64,000 nucleotides of DNA from positions 53,300 through 117,299 of the forward strand of contig LLCB01000184.1 of the NCBI GenBank assembly GCA_001414345.1, written 5' to 3'. The notes under the pieces are model-generated. The model was not told the DNA's origin, did no database searches, and saw only the letters and a program-made list of their open reading frames with translations. A program made the position numbers and the translations under genes. How positions within the stretch are numbered: the stretch's first letter is position 1; every line of letters starts with the position of its first letter. Of the stretch, positions 32,601 to 43,580 are shown piece by piece. This DNA is from Hymenoscyphus infarciens. Its lineage: Eukaryota > Ascomycota > Leotiomycetes > Helotiales > Helotiaceae.

Positions 32601-35600
32601 GAATTGCTCTCTCCTCCTCAGCTTGTCTAGCGACCTCGGATTGCTGGGTTCGCAAGAGGGTCAGCTCATTGTTGGTAGTGGTGAGCTCAGTAGATATGTC
32701 GTCAACGCGCTGTTGAAGTTCCCGAGCCTTGGAATCCTTCTCTTCAATGATACGATCCATCTCCTCGCGATATTGATCTTGTGTTGCATTGAGACTCTGG
32801 AGTTCCTCTTCAGATGATTGACTGATGGATTTGTATTGCTCCATCTGACTCTTGGTGCTCTCAAGTTCCGACTTTGCAAGGTCCAGGTCTCTCTTCAACT
32901 CTGATACTTCCAAGGCGAGTTCTTGTTCTCGATTCGCCTCTTCTTGTGTAGCTTCTCCATTAGTGTCAGTTGCTTCTGTGACTGTAGTAGGTCGAGGGGT
33001 GGGCCGTGGCTGAAGTAATTCTACACGCTCCTCTGCGCTCTTGAGCTCAATGGTCAATTCGTCAACACGAGCTTGAAGATGGTCGCGGGTGGTTTTAGCG
33101 GCTACTAATTCCTCACGGACTTGACTTAAACTGCTAGCTAAATCGTCAATACGTTTTTGATTTTGTTGAGAATCGTATTCTTTTCGGAGTTGTGCTTTCT
33201 TGTTATCTTCAACTTCGTCGCTGAGTTTGCGCTTTGTGGTGGATAACTCTGCTTCCAATCCTTCAACTTGAGTTTGAAGTCGTCGTCGAGTTTCCGATTC
33301 AGAGAGCTCTCTTTCATTTTGAAGTGTTTGTTGATTCGCGATCAGGTTATTCAACCGTGTTCGTTCATTCATCAATCCTTCATTGTCCTGGCTCAATCGA
33401 TCCTGGATATCCTTCCACAATTTCTTCTCAGCCTTGAGATTTGCGTTTTCATTACGCATGCTCTCAACAAGACCCTTCGCTTCGATGAGATCCTCTGCGA
33501 CCTGCTGTGTTCGAATATCTTGCTTAGCAGCAGCTTCAGACAGCGTCTGAGATCGTTTTTGCAGTTCCGTGTTTTCGTTCTGCAGCATGGTGTAATTGGC
33601 GTGCAACATCTCGTATCTTTCATTCGCAAATGTGAGCTGGCTGCTGGTCTTTGCAATTTCAGCTTGAAGAGCACCCTTTTCCAGAGACAGCTTTTCCGTC
33701 TGGTCCTTCAGCGTCTTCCGATCAATGGATTGCTCCTCTCTATATTGGTCGAAATGTGCTTGCAATTCTCTCAACATCGTAGGGTAATTGGCACTACTTC
33801 CAGGGGGTTGTTCGGTAGTAGGCATGACTCCATTCTGATTTCCATCAACCGATTGACCAAACATCGAGGCAAGATCAGAACCGGGTGGTATTTGTCCACG
33901 GTTTTGAAGCATGCGTCGGAACATATCTCTCTCTTTGAGATAGCTGTCTGATCGAATATTGGTAGATTGGATTTCATCCTTGAGGTTCTCAATTTTAGCC
34001 TGAAGACTTTGAACTTCTTCATGATCCTTCGCAGCTTGATGTTTGGCCGCTAGGGCTTCCTCACTCTCCATCTGCTGTCCAAGCTGCCGAGTGATTTTCA
34101 AAAGTTCCTCGTTCTTGTCCTGGAGCTCAGAAACGCTTCTGAACACTGTCAAGCGCTGGCTGATGAATCGATCGGTGTCGGTGAGTCCTTCCAGAGATCC
34201 TTCGCTGATTTCCCCACGAGCCAGTCGTTCAAGCTGCGAGCGCTCCGAAGAGCTCAATGCCTCCAGCCCCTTTTCTCTCGCGTCCAATTCGCAAAGGAGT
34301 AGCTTAACTTGAGCACTGAGGTCACGTAGCTGTTGTTGTAAAATTTTAGATTCTGCTTGGGCAGTAGAAGCCTCGCTTTCGGCTTTTCGAAGATCCTTTT
34401 TGGCACGATCTCTCTCGATGTTTGTCTGTTCCACAAACTTCGACATCTGCACTACTTCCTGTTGAAGACGTTCGTGTTCATTCTGCATCTCCTCGATTTC
34501 TGGTTGTTTGGCTTCCAGACCTCGAAGCATCTCTTCCATCTCACTGGAGAGTCTTTGGCTTCGTGACTTTTCGGCTGCCAACAGGCCCTTCACTTTATAC
34601 AACTCATCGATTGCTTGAGTTGCGGTGATGGTGGTCTTACTTCTGACTGAACCCGGTGTGCCGAATTGGGCTGGTGATCCCCCTCTGAATAGGGAACCAT
34701 TGAGTCCTTGACGTGGTGTTGCTGGTGTCCCGGGGCGAGATTGGCTGGACTCTAATCGAATTCGTGCCTGGGCAACCTCTCCCTCCAATTCTGAAATGCG
34801 ATTTTCGGCTGCCTCCCGTTCTTGTCGCTCGGCCTCAGCTTCTTGTCGACATCGGCCAACCTCCTCAGCTGCGTCATCCTTTGCCTTCTCGAGTCCGGCT
34901 TCAACCTCCTTGAGTCGACTACGTGCCGTTTCGGTTTGTTGGGAATGTAGTTCTGCAAGTCGGTTCGCGCTTTCTAATTCTTGACGGAAACTTTCCTCAG
35001 TCTGCGCGGCTGCTTCTTGCAACTGTTGAACCTTGGCTAGGGAGTTTTCGGCTTTCTTCTGTACCTCATCGAGTCTGTTTCGGAGGGCCTGTTCCGTCTT
35101 CTTTAGGGCTTCGAGGTTGGAATTTGCATCTTCATTCAAGCGTTGAAGTTCAGCAATTCTAGCACCCTTCTCTTTTCGAAATTTCTGTGCTTCGGCACTC
35201 TTGGTCTTCAACTCATTCTCAAACCACTCAGTATTGCTCTTGGCCAGCTCCACTTCCTGCTTGAGGGACTGTTCACGAAATTTGGCACTAGACGCTGCCG
35301 AATTGGCGTTTTGAACGGCCTGTTGGAGGGTGGTAATTTGTTGACTAAGCTCCAAGCCCTTCTGGTGTTGCTTTTGTAGTTCTTGGGCTAGAGTGTCGTT
35401 GGCGGTGGTTTTTGACTCGAGAACAGCAACCGTATCGCGATTAGCAGATTCAAGAGATGAGATACGAGTTCGTAAGGTTTCGACTTCGGATGTCGACGTG
35501 GTGGAGGAAGATTTCAAGGCTTGGAGTTCGCTTTCGAGGGATGATCGCGTGTTTTCTAAAGCACAAGGTCAGCATTGGGCTTTATACGGTACCTTGAGGA

Positions 35601-35899
35601 TAACAACCTTCTTCCTTTAATTTTGTCCGCACTTCTTCGACGGTCTTCTGCGCCTTCTGCACACTGATTCGTAGCCCCTCAATGCGTGTCTCTGAACTTC
35701 TGACGGCATTCTCCAGCTCAATATCGACCCGAATTTTGTCTGCGGCTAGAACGTCGTGCTCGTGCGCCTTTGTTGCGACGGCATCGAGTACAGAGCGAAC
35801 AAGGTCGGCGGTTGGGGCATCGAGAACCGCAGTAATATTATCTTGTGAAATGTTGAGATACCCTGACAGGTACTCAACGTCGAGTACTGCCGTCGCCAT
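29641..35899 (-). CDS. MLP1: Nuclear pore basket protein Mlp1/TPR
   Basis: A giant coiled-coil filament protein of the nuclear basket, with roles in mRNA quality control and export, chromatin tethering and spindle checkpoint scaffolding. Proposed exons are 35899-35608, 35555-30210, 30158-29989 and 29940-29641, giving 2035 residues, as usual for the family. The N-terminus (MATAVLDVEYLSGYLNIS) leads into roughly 1,500 residues of heptad-rich coil (L/E/K/Q-rich), with a proline/serine interruption near RPGTPATPRQGLNGS. The C-terminal 350 residues are disordered and end in RG/RGG-rich and basic segments (RGGPGRGRGNGPGPG, GQKRPRDEG, GKRPRGGG). Introns 2 (51 nt) and 3 (48 nt) are multiples of three without stops; leaving them in would add 33 residues. 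The first donor is GTTGTT; GTACCG 15 nt downstream is an in-phase alternative. Confidence 0.9.
29941..29988 (-). other. Stop-free 48-nt intron in MLP1
   Basis: GTGAGT donor after ATACCACAA, a TGCTAAC branch point 14 nt before an AAG acceptor, length 48 (3n), phase 0, no in-frame stop. Retention adds 16 residues (VSSRSDLERLHANHLK). Confidence 0.65.
30159..30209 (-). other. Stop-free 51-nt intron in MLP1
   Basis: GTATGT donor, CACTAAC branch point, TATACAG acceptor, length 51 (3n), phase 1, no in-frame stop. Spliced product reads APPPAQEPAQSNGNG; retention adds 17 residues. Confidence 0.7.
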
Positions 35900-36457
35900 G
35901 ACTATAAACCGGCAGTCATGAAGGATGTTGCTGCACCGCGAGCTCTCGATGGTGTAAGTGGGTGTTGGTAGGTATGGTTTCTCTGCACGATGAGAGTTGC
36001 GCTTCGTAAAGAACAGTGCGTGTCGGGAAATCAGAGCATATCCTGTATGTAGCGATGACAGGCTGAAGCTGAAGATCCGAGGCGGGACTCGTTGGAGAGC
36101 GATCAAATATGGTAGGGTAGGGTACGGTGTTGATTGAATTTCGAGTTCTTTGAAGCTCCATGCTCCAATGCCCCCAGCTTTAGCGCGCCAAGACTTTTGG
36201 GACAGGGCGTTTGCGACAACCTTACTTGGACAAGGCGATGCGATTCACCTTCAGCCTTTGTGTCAAAGTCTCCATTCACGCCTCTCATGCTAGGCGACTC
36301 TGCACGCTTGACGCGTTGTGTCAAACAACGCTAGTAGGTTTGTTTTCTACTCCCATATTCATCTCCCCTTCGGTTTTCCCTTCGCCTGTCCTACCTACGA
36401 CCACCACCCCAACTCCCCCTCCTCCATCACCTTCAACCGGCTCGGCTCACCAGCACG
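35900..36457. promoter_or_regulatory. Bidirectional promoter region, MLP1 / TFIIE-beta
   Basis: 558 bp between divergent starts. The half next to TFIIE-beta is CT/CCA-rich (36350-36455), a usual fungal leader. Frames covering it on both strands are chance frames. Confidence 0.5.
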
Positions 36458-37354
36458 ATGTCCTCGTCCTATCTCAGTAAGCAGACAAAGCTCTTCAAGA
36501 GCGATGTCGCCGCAGCTGCGGGTGGCATCAGCGACGGCAAACACCCAAAACCTACACCCGTTCCCTCTCCAACACCCTCGACAGCCGCCAAACCTGAAAA
36601 GGACAACAAGCGCAAGAGAGAGGTGGCTACGCCAGTTCCCGCGAATACCATTTACTCCCAGCCTGAGAGGACGGGATATGGTACTGAGGCCTTCACGCAA
36701 GTCACCTATGTTATCGACTTTTTGAAGAACAAGGACGAGCCGAAGACATTCGAGGAGATTCTACAATATCTAAGTCAGCACAATGCCGATGAGGGCCAAA
36801 AGAAGTTGATTGCCCAAATTCTCCGACGCCATGACCGAGTTACCTACACCCCCGACCCGAACGACGCCAGCTGGCACGCTGGCCATTTTTCCCATAGGCC
36901 GCTGATCAATGTCCGAAACAAAAATGACTTGATTGATTACCTACAGAGAAAATCCGATGCTCAAGGAGTACTCGTCAAGGATCTCAAGGACGGTTGGCCA
37001 GATTGTGAAGAATCCATCAATGAATTGGAGGGGCAGAACAAGATTTTGGTTACGCGAACGAAGAAGGACAACCATGCCCGGATGGTCTGGAGTAACGACC
37101 CGTCTCTCGTCCATGAGGTCGATCCTGAATTCCAGGTAATGTGGCGAAATGTGCAGTTACCATCAGTTGACGACCTTGTTCGGAAGCTTCTGGAGGCAGG
37201 GCAGAAACCAGCCAGCGAAGACCCCAGCAAGCGAATCAAGGCGGCTCTCAAACCAAAGGAGAAGAAGAAGAAGGCTGCCAGGAAGGGTGGCAAGGTTACA
37301 AACTCACACATGGCACACTTGCTCGTCGACTATAAGGACCGGTACCATAAATAA
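36458..37354 (+). CDS. TFA2: Transcription initiation factor IIE beta subunit
   Basis: TFIIE-beta joins TFIIE-alpha in the RNA polymerase II pre-initiation complex, helping recruit TFIIH and open the promoter. It is a single exon of 298 residues. The N-terminus is Ser/Pro/Lys-rich (MSSSYLSKQTKLFKSD, then KRKREVATPVPANTIYSQ). Tandem winged-helix regions follow at about 72-215: FTQVTYVIDFLKNKDEPKTF and EEILQYLSQHNADEGQKKL, then PLINVRNKNDLIDYLQRK and GVLVKDLKDGWPDCEESINE. The C-terminus has helix VDDLVRKLLEAGQKP, a lysine-rich patch (KPKEKKKKAARKGGK) and a conserved end (TNSHMAHLLVDYKDRY). It is divergent from MLP1. Confidence 0.92.
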   Translation: MSSSYLSKQTKLFKSDVAAAAGGISDGKHPKPTPVPSPTPSTAAKPEKDNKRKREVATPVPANTIYSQPERTGYGTEAFTQVTYVIDFLKNKDEPKTFEEILQYLSQHNADEGQKKLIAQILRRHDRVTYTPDPNDASWHAGHFSHRPLINVRNKNDLIDYLQRKSDAQGVLVKDLKDGWPDCEESINELEGQNKILVTRTKKDNHARMVWSNDPSLVHEVDPEFQVMWRNVQLPSVDDLVRKLLEAGQKPASEDPSKRIKAALKPKEKKKKAARKGGKVTNSHMAHLLVDYKDRYHK

Positions 37355-37871
37355 AACAGGGTGGCACTAGCTGCTTTGAACATTCATACGACAAACCGAA
37401 AATACCACCGAGGCGTTGGGGAATTTGGGCATGACTTCAATTTGGCGTTGGCGTTTGGGGTTAGAAAAATGTCCTGGGACAGTAGGACATTGCACTTCTC
37501 GTCCCTGAGAGAGATGATAGGGGAGACTATTGCCTTGAGCAACTCTTGTGTTACGGTACACAGGCTGCTAAGAAATGATATTGTGCATCCTCTCTGTATT
37601 TCCTGGTGAAAGTGATTTGAATTGAGTTTCTCTTATGGACGGGAGCCGCGCCGGTGGTGGTTCGGTGGTTCACATTGCCGAATGCCGGCCGAATGATTTC
37701 TAATCATTGGAAATTCAGACGAACATTATTGGATAAGTAATCATCAATTCCTCTTTCTCTACAGAGAGAGATTCTTGCCATAAATTATCCTAGCGCTGCA
37801 TCCCTCAATCCTAGACCTTCAAACCTACCGTTGAGCTCTCAAGTTGCATGTTCCGCCCCACGCTTGCAAGG
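37355..37871. other. Intergenic region between TFIIE-beta and the FrnE-like gene
   Basis: It holds the TFIIE-beta 3' end and the next gene's promoter in tandem orientation. An upstream in-frame ATG at 37848 could extend the FrnE-like protein by eight residues. Confidence 0.45.
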
Positions 37872-38925
37872 ATGACCAAATTCAACATTGAGATGTAAGA
37901 ATTACCCCTTGCTATCTTTGTTGTGTCTATTGATTTTAATGAATGGATTGTCCTATCAGCTCTATTTTCCTCCCTGTGTCCTAACCTGCCTTTGCCTAGC
38001 AAGTAGTTGCTAACATGTTTTCAATAGAGTGAGCGACACTGTCTGCCCTTGGTGTTATGTTGGAAAGGTGGGTATTCTTTGAGCTCCTCTTTCAGGTTCT
38101 TTTTAGGAGGGTCGAGAGGCTGTTTCCTCCCCAGATAACCCAGTTCCTCCTCTTGAAACACTGTTCTCTTTCTCATTCCCCGTTGGGAAATACTGACTCT
38201 AATATCTTCCACAGCAAAAAATGGATAAGGCCATAAAGACTTACCAAGAACTACATCCAGAATCAGATGATGAGTTCTCTACGACCTGGAAGCCATTCTA
38301 TCTCAATCCCACAGCTCCAAAACAAGGTCCGTCCCTAATCTCACTTTGTTTACTGGTCTCATTAACTCATTCTCTTTGAATTAGGCATTGATAAAACTGG
38401 ATATTACAACGAAAAATTTGGCCCAGAGCGTGTGAAAATGATGTTTGAACGTCTTTCTCAGAGTAAATACTTCTATTCTCATTGGAATCTTGTTTTTTTC
38501 ACTAACGAATGCCACAAGTTGGCAACGAGGCAGGAATTGCTTTCAAATTCGGTGGTAAAACCGGAAATACGAGAGACTCTCATCGTCTTATTCAATTGGG
38601 CAAATCCAAAAATCCCTCGGTTCAGACACGAGTCGTTGAAGAACTATTCAGTGCTTATTTTGAGAATGAGGGCGATATTACAGACCACGAAACCATCAAG
38701 AAAGCTGCTGTAAAAGCTGGACTTGATGAGAAGGAGGTCAAGGAATGGTTGAGTTCCGACAAAGGAGGAGCAGCAGTTGATATTGAGGTTGAGGAAGCGA
38801 GAAGAACAGGTGTCAGTGGGGTGCCAAACTTCACAGTTCAAGGGAAGTATGAAGTTGGTGGAGCCCAGGATCCGAGTGTCTTTTTGAGATTGTTTGAGAA
38901 GATTAAGGCTGCAGAGAGTACTTGA
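37872..38925 (+). CDS. DsbA/FrnE-type thioredoxin-fold oxidoreductase
   Basis: A DSBA-like thioredoxin-fold protein of the FrnE group, probably a cytosolic dithiol-disulfide oxidoreductase or isomerase. Exons are 37872-37894, 38028-38067, 38215-38326, 38385-38462 and 38519-38925, giving 219 residues, the usual length. The start is MTKFNIEIVSDTVCPWCYVGK. The CPWC redox motif (residues 14-17) is assembled across the first intron. Further landmarks are PFYLNPTAP, YYNEKFGPERVKMMFERL, GNEAGIAFKFGGKTGNTRDS and HRLIQLGKSK, and the cis-proline loop GVSGVPNFTVQGKYEVGGAQ. Introns have clear branch points (TGCTAAC, CACTAAC). An in-frame ATG at 37848 is possible, but 37872 matches the family start. Alternative names used for relatives are FrnE and 2-hydroxychromene-2-carboxylate isomerase-like; substrate is unknown. 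Confidence 0.88.
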
Positions 38926-41276
38926 GTGTTGGGCATCGTGTTTGATTGACGGCGATTTTCAGAGGTTTGATATCATCAGTGAGTTTGGGAGAGGAGATTG
39001 GATTTGTTGCTACTGGAGATGAGCTACATGAGCGGAGCCATTCTGTTTTGGCGAAGTGATTTGCTGGTGTATCAACAGTAGTTTACTGGAAACTCTTCTC
39101 TTCGTGGAAAAGGGATATTCAACATGACCCAGAAGTACACGCCACGTGTTTATTTGAATTTGTAAAATAGATTGATTTCCACCTGCATTTGAGTACTATA
39201 TTACAAAAGAAATTGGCTCCTAAACCTAGCAAGTGTCCAGCTGTCCACACCAATCCGACATGCAGTCCAGCGTAGGGCCTTGTGACTTCTGTCTTTGGCT
39301 CTTGCTGAAGGATACCTGAGTGAGCCATGAAAGATGGGGTTCTATGATCAATCGAAAGGAAGATAATTAAACAAGATGTCCAGCATCTGTGTCAGGCATC
39401 TCCCTCTCAATCGTTCGGCGGCGAGCATACTCTCTTGGAATTTGATCTCTGGCTTGAGAAGCTTTTGTGCCTGGCGTTGGCTTCCCATTCAAACTACTGC
39501 AGTTGGGTAAGACCCTTGTTGGCTAGTAGTGGAAGTGCAAGAGCAACTCGTAATCCCCTGTTGTATCATCAGCAAACAGCACCAGCCAGGTCTTTAGAGA
39601 ACTCACACCACAAGCTATCTAATGATGCCAACAGCCTTCCATAAAATTCACCCCCAACTATTATGCTTCACCGCGTTGCCAATGATTATGGAAAGCAAGA
39701 GCGCGAGGGAGAAACCAATATCAAAACACATTGACACTCTTGGGGGACCACTGAGGTGACCAAGGGATATCTGTATTGCCTAGCGACGAAGAGCGACTGT
39801 TATTTGGAGGACATCCTAGCAGATAAAATTCAACATTTGAATAAGGTTTAGGAGAATACTGTGGTGATGAAGTTAGTTTTGGAAGATTGGCAGCAAGAGG
39901 AAACAAACATGAAAATTGTGAAGATACGCGCAGAAATGAACCCGCCATTTCCGTCAATGACCCAGAAAACAAAAATTATGCTTGTAAGAAGGATGTTTAG
40001 AGTATAAATTGCAAGAAAATTGTTCCCTGGAAAAGCGTAAGAATTAAGGTAAGGAGCTAAAACCTAGGGAAGGCCCAGAGAAGTACACTACTACACTAGC
40101 TATAGATAAAGATCCTTTATGAGATCAAACGTGAACTCCTAAAGCTTCCTTTCCCACATAGGCGCTTTAGACAACCCCTAGGAGGAGTAACACCTGTCAC
40201 AAGGAAAGGAGTTTAGGGCCTTCTACAAACAACACTCTCGCGTGCTCAAGGCCAACAGCCCATGTTAGAGCTATTGCCTAGCGTGTTCTATTCGTTCCTA
40301 GCAAGAGCTGTTCATGTGGAGATGTTTCGGCATCAGAGGCGTCCTTGGAAACTCATGGAACGAGATGATAATGGCTGGTCACTGACATTTTGAGAAGTCT
40401 GTCGTACTTCTGGTATTAAGGAAAATTGTTTGGGAGCCAAAGTCTGCTTAGTATGCACAGTCCCCACTAGTATATACGTAAATGAGATGCGTACGGCCCA
40501 GTTTTTGGACGAATGACATTGAGCTTTCGCTGGCTCAAGCAGTATATACGAGACTCTGGAATCTTGCCTGCGTAAGCAGCCTTACGTAGGTTTGAAATAA
40601 ATTGAGTTGCAGGAATGCTATTTCGTCCTGAAAAGGGGTGAAATATGCAGGCTCGGGTGTCAAGGAACTCGGAAGAGTTGAGTGCGTAAGCAGTTAGATC
40701 TAGGGTCTTTCGCATAAGAATAAAAATGCAGTGATGGCAATTTAAGTAGCGAGGGGTTGCCGTGGAAGTATAAGCGAGTTAGATAGGGATGAAATGTCTA
40801 CGTTGTTGTGTGTAACACACGGGCATAGTAATCCAACAGAGTAATTGCTTACTTTATGAACTGCGGGTTGTGTTTAAACAGAAACAATATCCCCTTGTGA
40901 TCGATATCTTCAAACGCATGCTAAACCATAAATTCGGTATTTCTAAACTATTATAAGCTCTGTTAAGTATGCTCTGCTATTTCCCATTTCGCTTCTTCGT
41001 ATCTCCTCGGATTTACACGCCATAAAGTACAGGAGAAAACTATGAAAACCTGGGTATAAAATGCTTGCCCCAACGCTCTCCCTCTCCCGCTACAACAAAA
41101 AACAAACGAAAATACATATGATAAGTTTAATCCATGCAGCAATACACCCATTCCCTAAAAGAAAATATCTACTCCATTCACATTAAGTGAAATCTTCATT
41201 ACTATTACAGGAGTACATTCAAGCCCGCTTCTCCTCATCTGGTTTATAAAAGAAAGGAAATCGTTAGTTCAATCAA
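38926..41276. other. Intergenic region without a confident gene
   Basis: 2.35 kb between a + gene end and a - gene end. Frames on both strands are short and carry no motif, and no tRNA-like box A/box B pair was found. CACTAGCTA/CCTAGG-type words near 40050-40200 hint at an old repeat but cannot be resolved. Confidence 0.4.
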
Positions 41277-43580
41277 TCAATCAAATAAGAAATTCGCTCG
41301 CGTTGTTCTCGCGGTTGTTGGGTGTGCTTTCTTCGTATCATTTGCGAACCTCACACCATTGTTGTTCCGTCTTTTTGATTCGGCATAATGAAGTCCCCCG
41401 GATGTACCAACAGCACTAAGTCTCGCTGTCGAATGAGAAGTCATTGGATATCTTTGGCTGTTCGTTTCGACGATGTAAGAATCAGGGCGTCCTTTTCCGG
41501 AGTGGCGGGGAGTACTTTCCTCGTCTGATTCAAAAGCCAAGACGTCACTTAGATCAGAAGTCGGTTCTGCCGCATTGTCCTGTGAAGGTTCAAGATATAA
41601 CAATATACGTTTTTGTTCTTCCGAATGATGCGTTTTCTTCGTCCTCGGTGGAGACAGTGATACTTGGTGTTCATGCTCTGTGATGATTTTTTCGCGGATT
41701 TGTGTACGTTTGAGGCGCAGTGCGGAGAGGAGTGCTTCTTCTTGTTGCGTAACTGCCATTAGGCGGCTAGTCTTTTCAGTAGACGTCTCACGAAAGTTCA
41801 TGGAAGCTGGAGAGAGGGGTGGTGTTGGTTGTGAAGGAGCACGAGATGGGATGGGGCTTAGTGATGCTCCAGAGAGAGCAGATTTTATGCTTGGACCTGA
41901 GCGGGCAGAGCTGATGGAGGGATGCTTTTTGTGGCCTTTTTTATCCTTGTCACGCTGTGAAGGTTGGCGATAGTTGCTTTGATGGATTGCTGAGTGACTT
42001 GGATCTTCTCTCCTCGCTGGTCGTTGTGTGGATGAGGTTGGCGTCGAAATTTTCTCGGGTACGGAAAGATAACTGTTCGACTGGGATGGAAACCCAGGAT
42101 CGGATTTCTTCGGTGTGTGGCGAGGATCCAATCCTCCATTTGGTGGTGATTGTCGAGTACGGCTGTCTTTGGGCCGAGAGGTACTACTCGACTGACGGTC
42201 TCCCCTTGCGCTTGAAGTCTTGATTTCCTCCTGTGCCCATGGCTCATCCTCAGAATCAGACGATAAAGAAAGCACACTGTTCAGCTTGAGGTCCGCATTG
42301 GAAATGGCACCACTACCACTGCCATTGGTACGACGTGAACCCTTGGATACAATGCTAGCAGAACTTGATGAGTTCACATTCCTCTGGGCAAGATTTATAG
42401 TATCCCTTCTTGGCGGGATGTTTTCCGCTCTCTCTTTTGGTGAAATCATGCTTGATCGAACGTTTTTCCAAGAAAATGATGGTTTTCCTCCAGGAGCGGC
42501 ACTCATTCTATCTTCCTTTGGAGGTGTTGGAAATTGATGGTATTGTGCAGCCCTACTAATCTCGTCTTTGCCTCTCGAGGTGGCTCGCTGGGGGACTCTT
42601 GATTCGGGAATTTGGTCCAGTCGTGGGATGGTCATGGGACTACGGAGGGTTTGCCCGTAGTGATCGTGCAAGTTGTGTCCTCTTTCCATTGTACGATTTT
42701 GTGGATCATGAGATTGAGACGATCGAATACTCAAACCCTGTGATTGCATCGACTCCTTGGACCTCGTTTTCTTCAATCTACGTCTACTTGTCTCGCTTGA
42801 CGGGGCATGGCAACCATCTGTTGACGTAGATGAAGCCGAAGGAGTCATTGAGGAACCATCTGTCGGTTTTCCTGTATTTCTCCGCGAAGGCCGTGGGAAC
42901 AGCATTGATAGGTCCAATTTGGCGGGTTTTTTCCGTGACTCTTTCTCATAATATTGTTGCCCATCATTTCCCCTCGTCATCCGTCCCTCGTTGGTCTTGA
43001 ATTGTGTCTCGTACGGGTCTTGGTACGGCGCTTCGGCTTGGAGGAGCGGACTTCTATGGGCAACAGGAGGGAAACCTTTCCGCAAGGCAAGATCTCGTGC
43101 CGAGGATGCTGAAGTTTGTTGCGAGACCGAAAGGGGGGATTTTTGTCGATCATAGTGTGATTTCAACGTCGAATTTGAGTCTTCATTCCTTAACCTCCAT
43201 CCTGCACTGGTGTTGTCATCTCCATAGTTTTGTCCAAGTAGGGTTGACGAGGCCTTTCCATGTAGTCTTCGTGGGGAGCGTTTTCCTAACACGTCCGATT
43301 CGTTGTCCCAATTATCATTATCGTTCGTTGATTCCGAAATCGAAATGGTTATGCGAGACGAGGACCTCGAAGACGGACATTTCCATGACGCGTTCTCCCC
43401 CACGATAGGCGAATTGTTGTCCAAATTCCCGGCACCCAGTATTCGTTCAGCTTTTGAAAGATTCGGTAGACTGGGCGGTGATATCTCTTGAGGCTTCAAA
43501 GTGACGTTGTTTTCGCTCGGATCTTGAGAGGGTTTTTTTCGACCCGGTATGGGAAAAGAAAACTTTGAGGATCGTCCCAT
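41277..43580 (-). CDS. Large disordered fungal protein of unknown function
   Basis: A single exon of 767 residues starting MGRSSKFSFPIPGRKKPSQD. It is overwhelmingly Ser/Pro/Arg/Lys-rich with no predicted globular domain. The one ordered-looking part lies near residues 605-640: TSRLMAVTQQEEALLSALRL followed by KRTQIREKI. This is a helix-forming motif I recall from conserved ascomycete proteins of unknown role. The basic N-terminus, the acidic clusters (SLSSDSEDEPWAQEE, LAFESDEES) and many SP/TP sites suggest a phosphorylated scaffold or nuclear protein. No signal peptide or membrane segment. The opposite-strand frames here are shadows. Coding confidence is high from length; function is unknown. 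Confidence 0.8.
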   Translation of the reverse strand: MGRSSKFSFPIPGRKKPSQDPSENNVTLKPQEISPPSLPNLSKAERILGAGNLDNNSPIVGENASWKCPSSRSSSRITISISESTNDNDNWDNESDVLGKRSPRRLHGKASSTLLGQNYGDDNTSAGWRLRNEDSNSTLKSHYDRQKSPLSVSQQTSASSARDLALRKGFPPVAHRSPLLQAEAPYQDPYETQFKTNEGRMTRGNDGQQYYEKESRKKPAKLDLSMLFPRPSRRNTGKPTDGSSMTPSASSTSTDGCHAPSSETSRRRLKKTRSKESMQSQGLSIRSSQSHDPQNRTMERGHNLHDHYGQTLRSPMTIPRLDQIPESRVPQRATSRGKDEISRAAQYHQFPTPPKEDRMSAAPGGKPSFSWKNVRSSMISPKERAENIPPRRDTINLAQRNVNSSSSASIVSKGSRRTNGSGSGAISNADLKLNSVLSLSSDSEDEPWAQEEIKTSSARGDRQSSSTSRPKDSRTRQSPPNGGLDPRHTPKKSDPGFPSQSNSYLSVPEKISTPTSSTQRPARREDPSHSAIHQSNYRQPSQRDKDKKGHKKHPSISSARSGPSIKSALSGASLSPIPSRAPSQPTPPLSPASMNFRETSTEKTSRLMAVTQQEEALLSALRLKRTQIREKIITEHEHQVSLSPPRTKKTHHSEEQKRILLYLEPSQDNAAEPTSDLSDVLAFESDEESTPRHSGKGRPDSYIVETNSQRYPMTSHSTARLSAVGTSGGLHYAESKRRNNNGVRFANDTKKAHPTTARTTRANFLFD

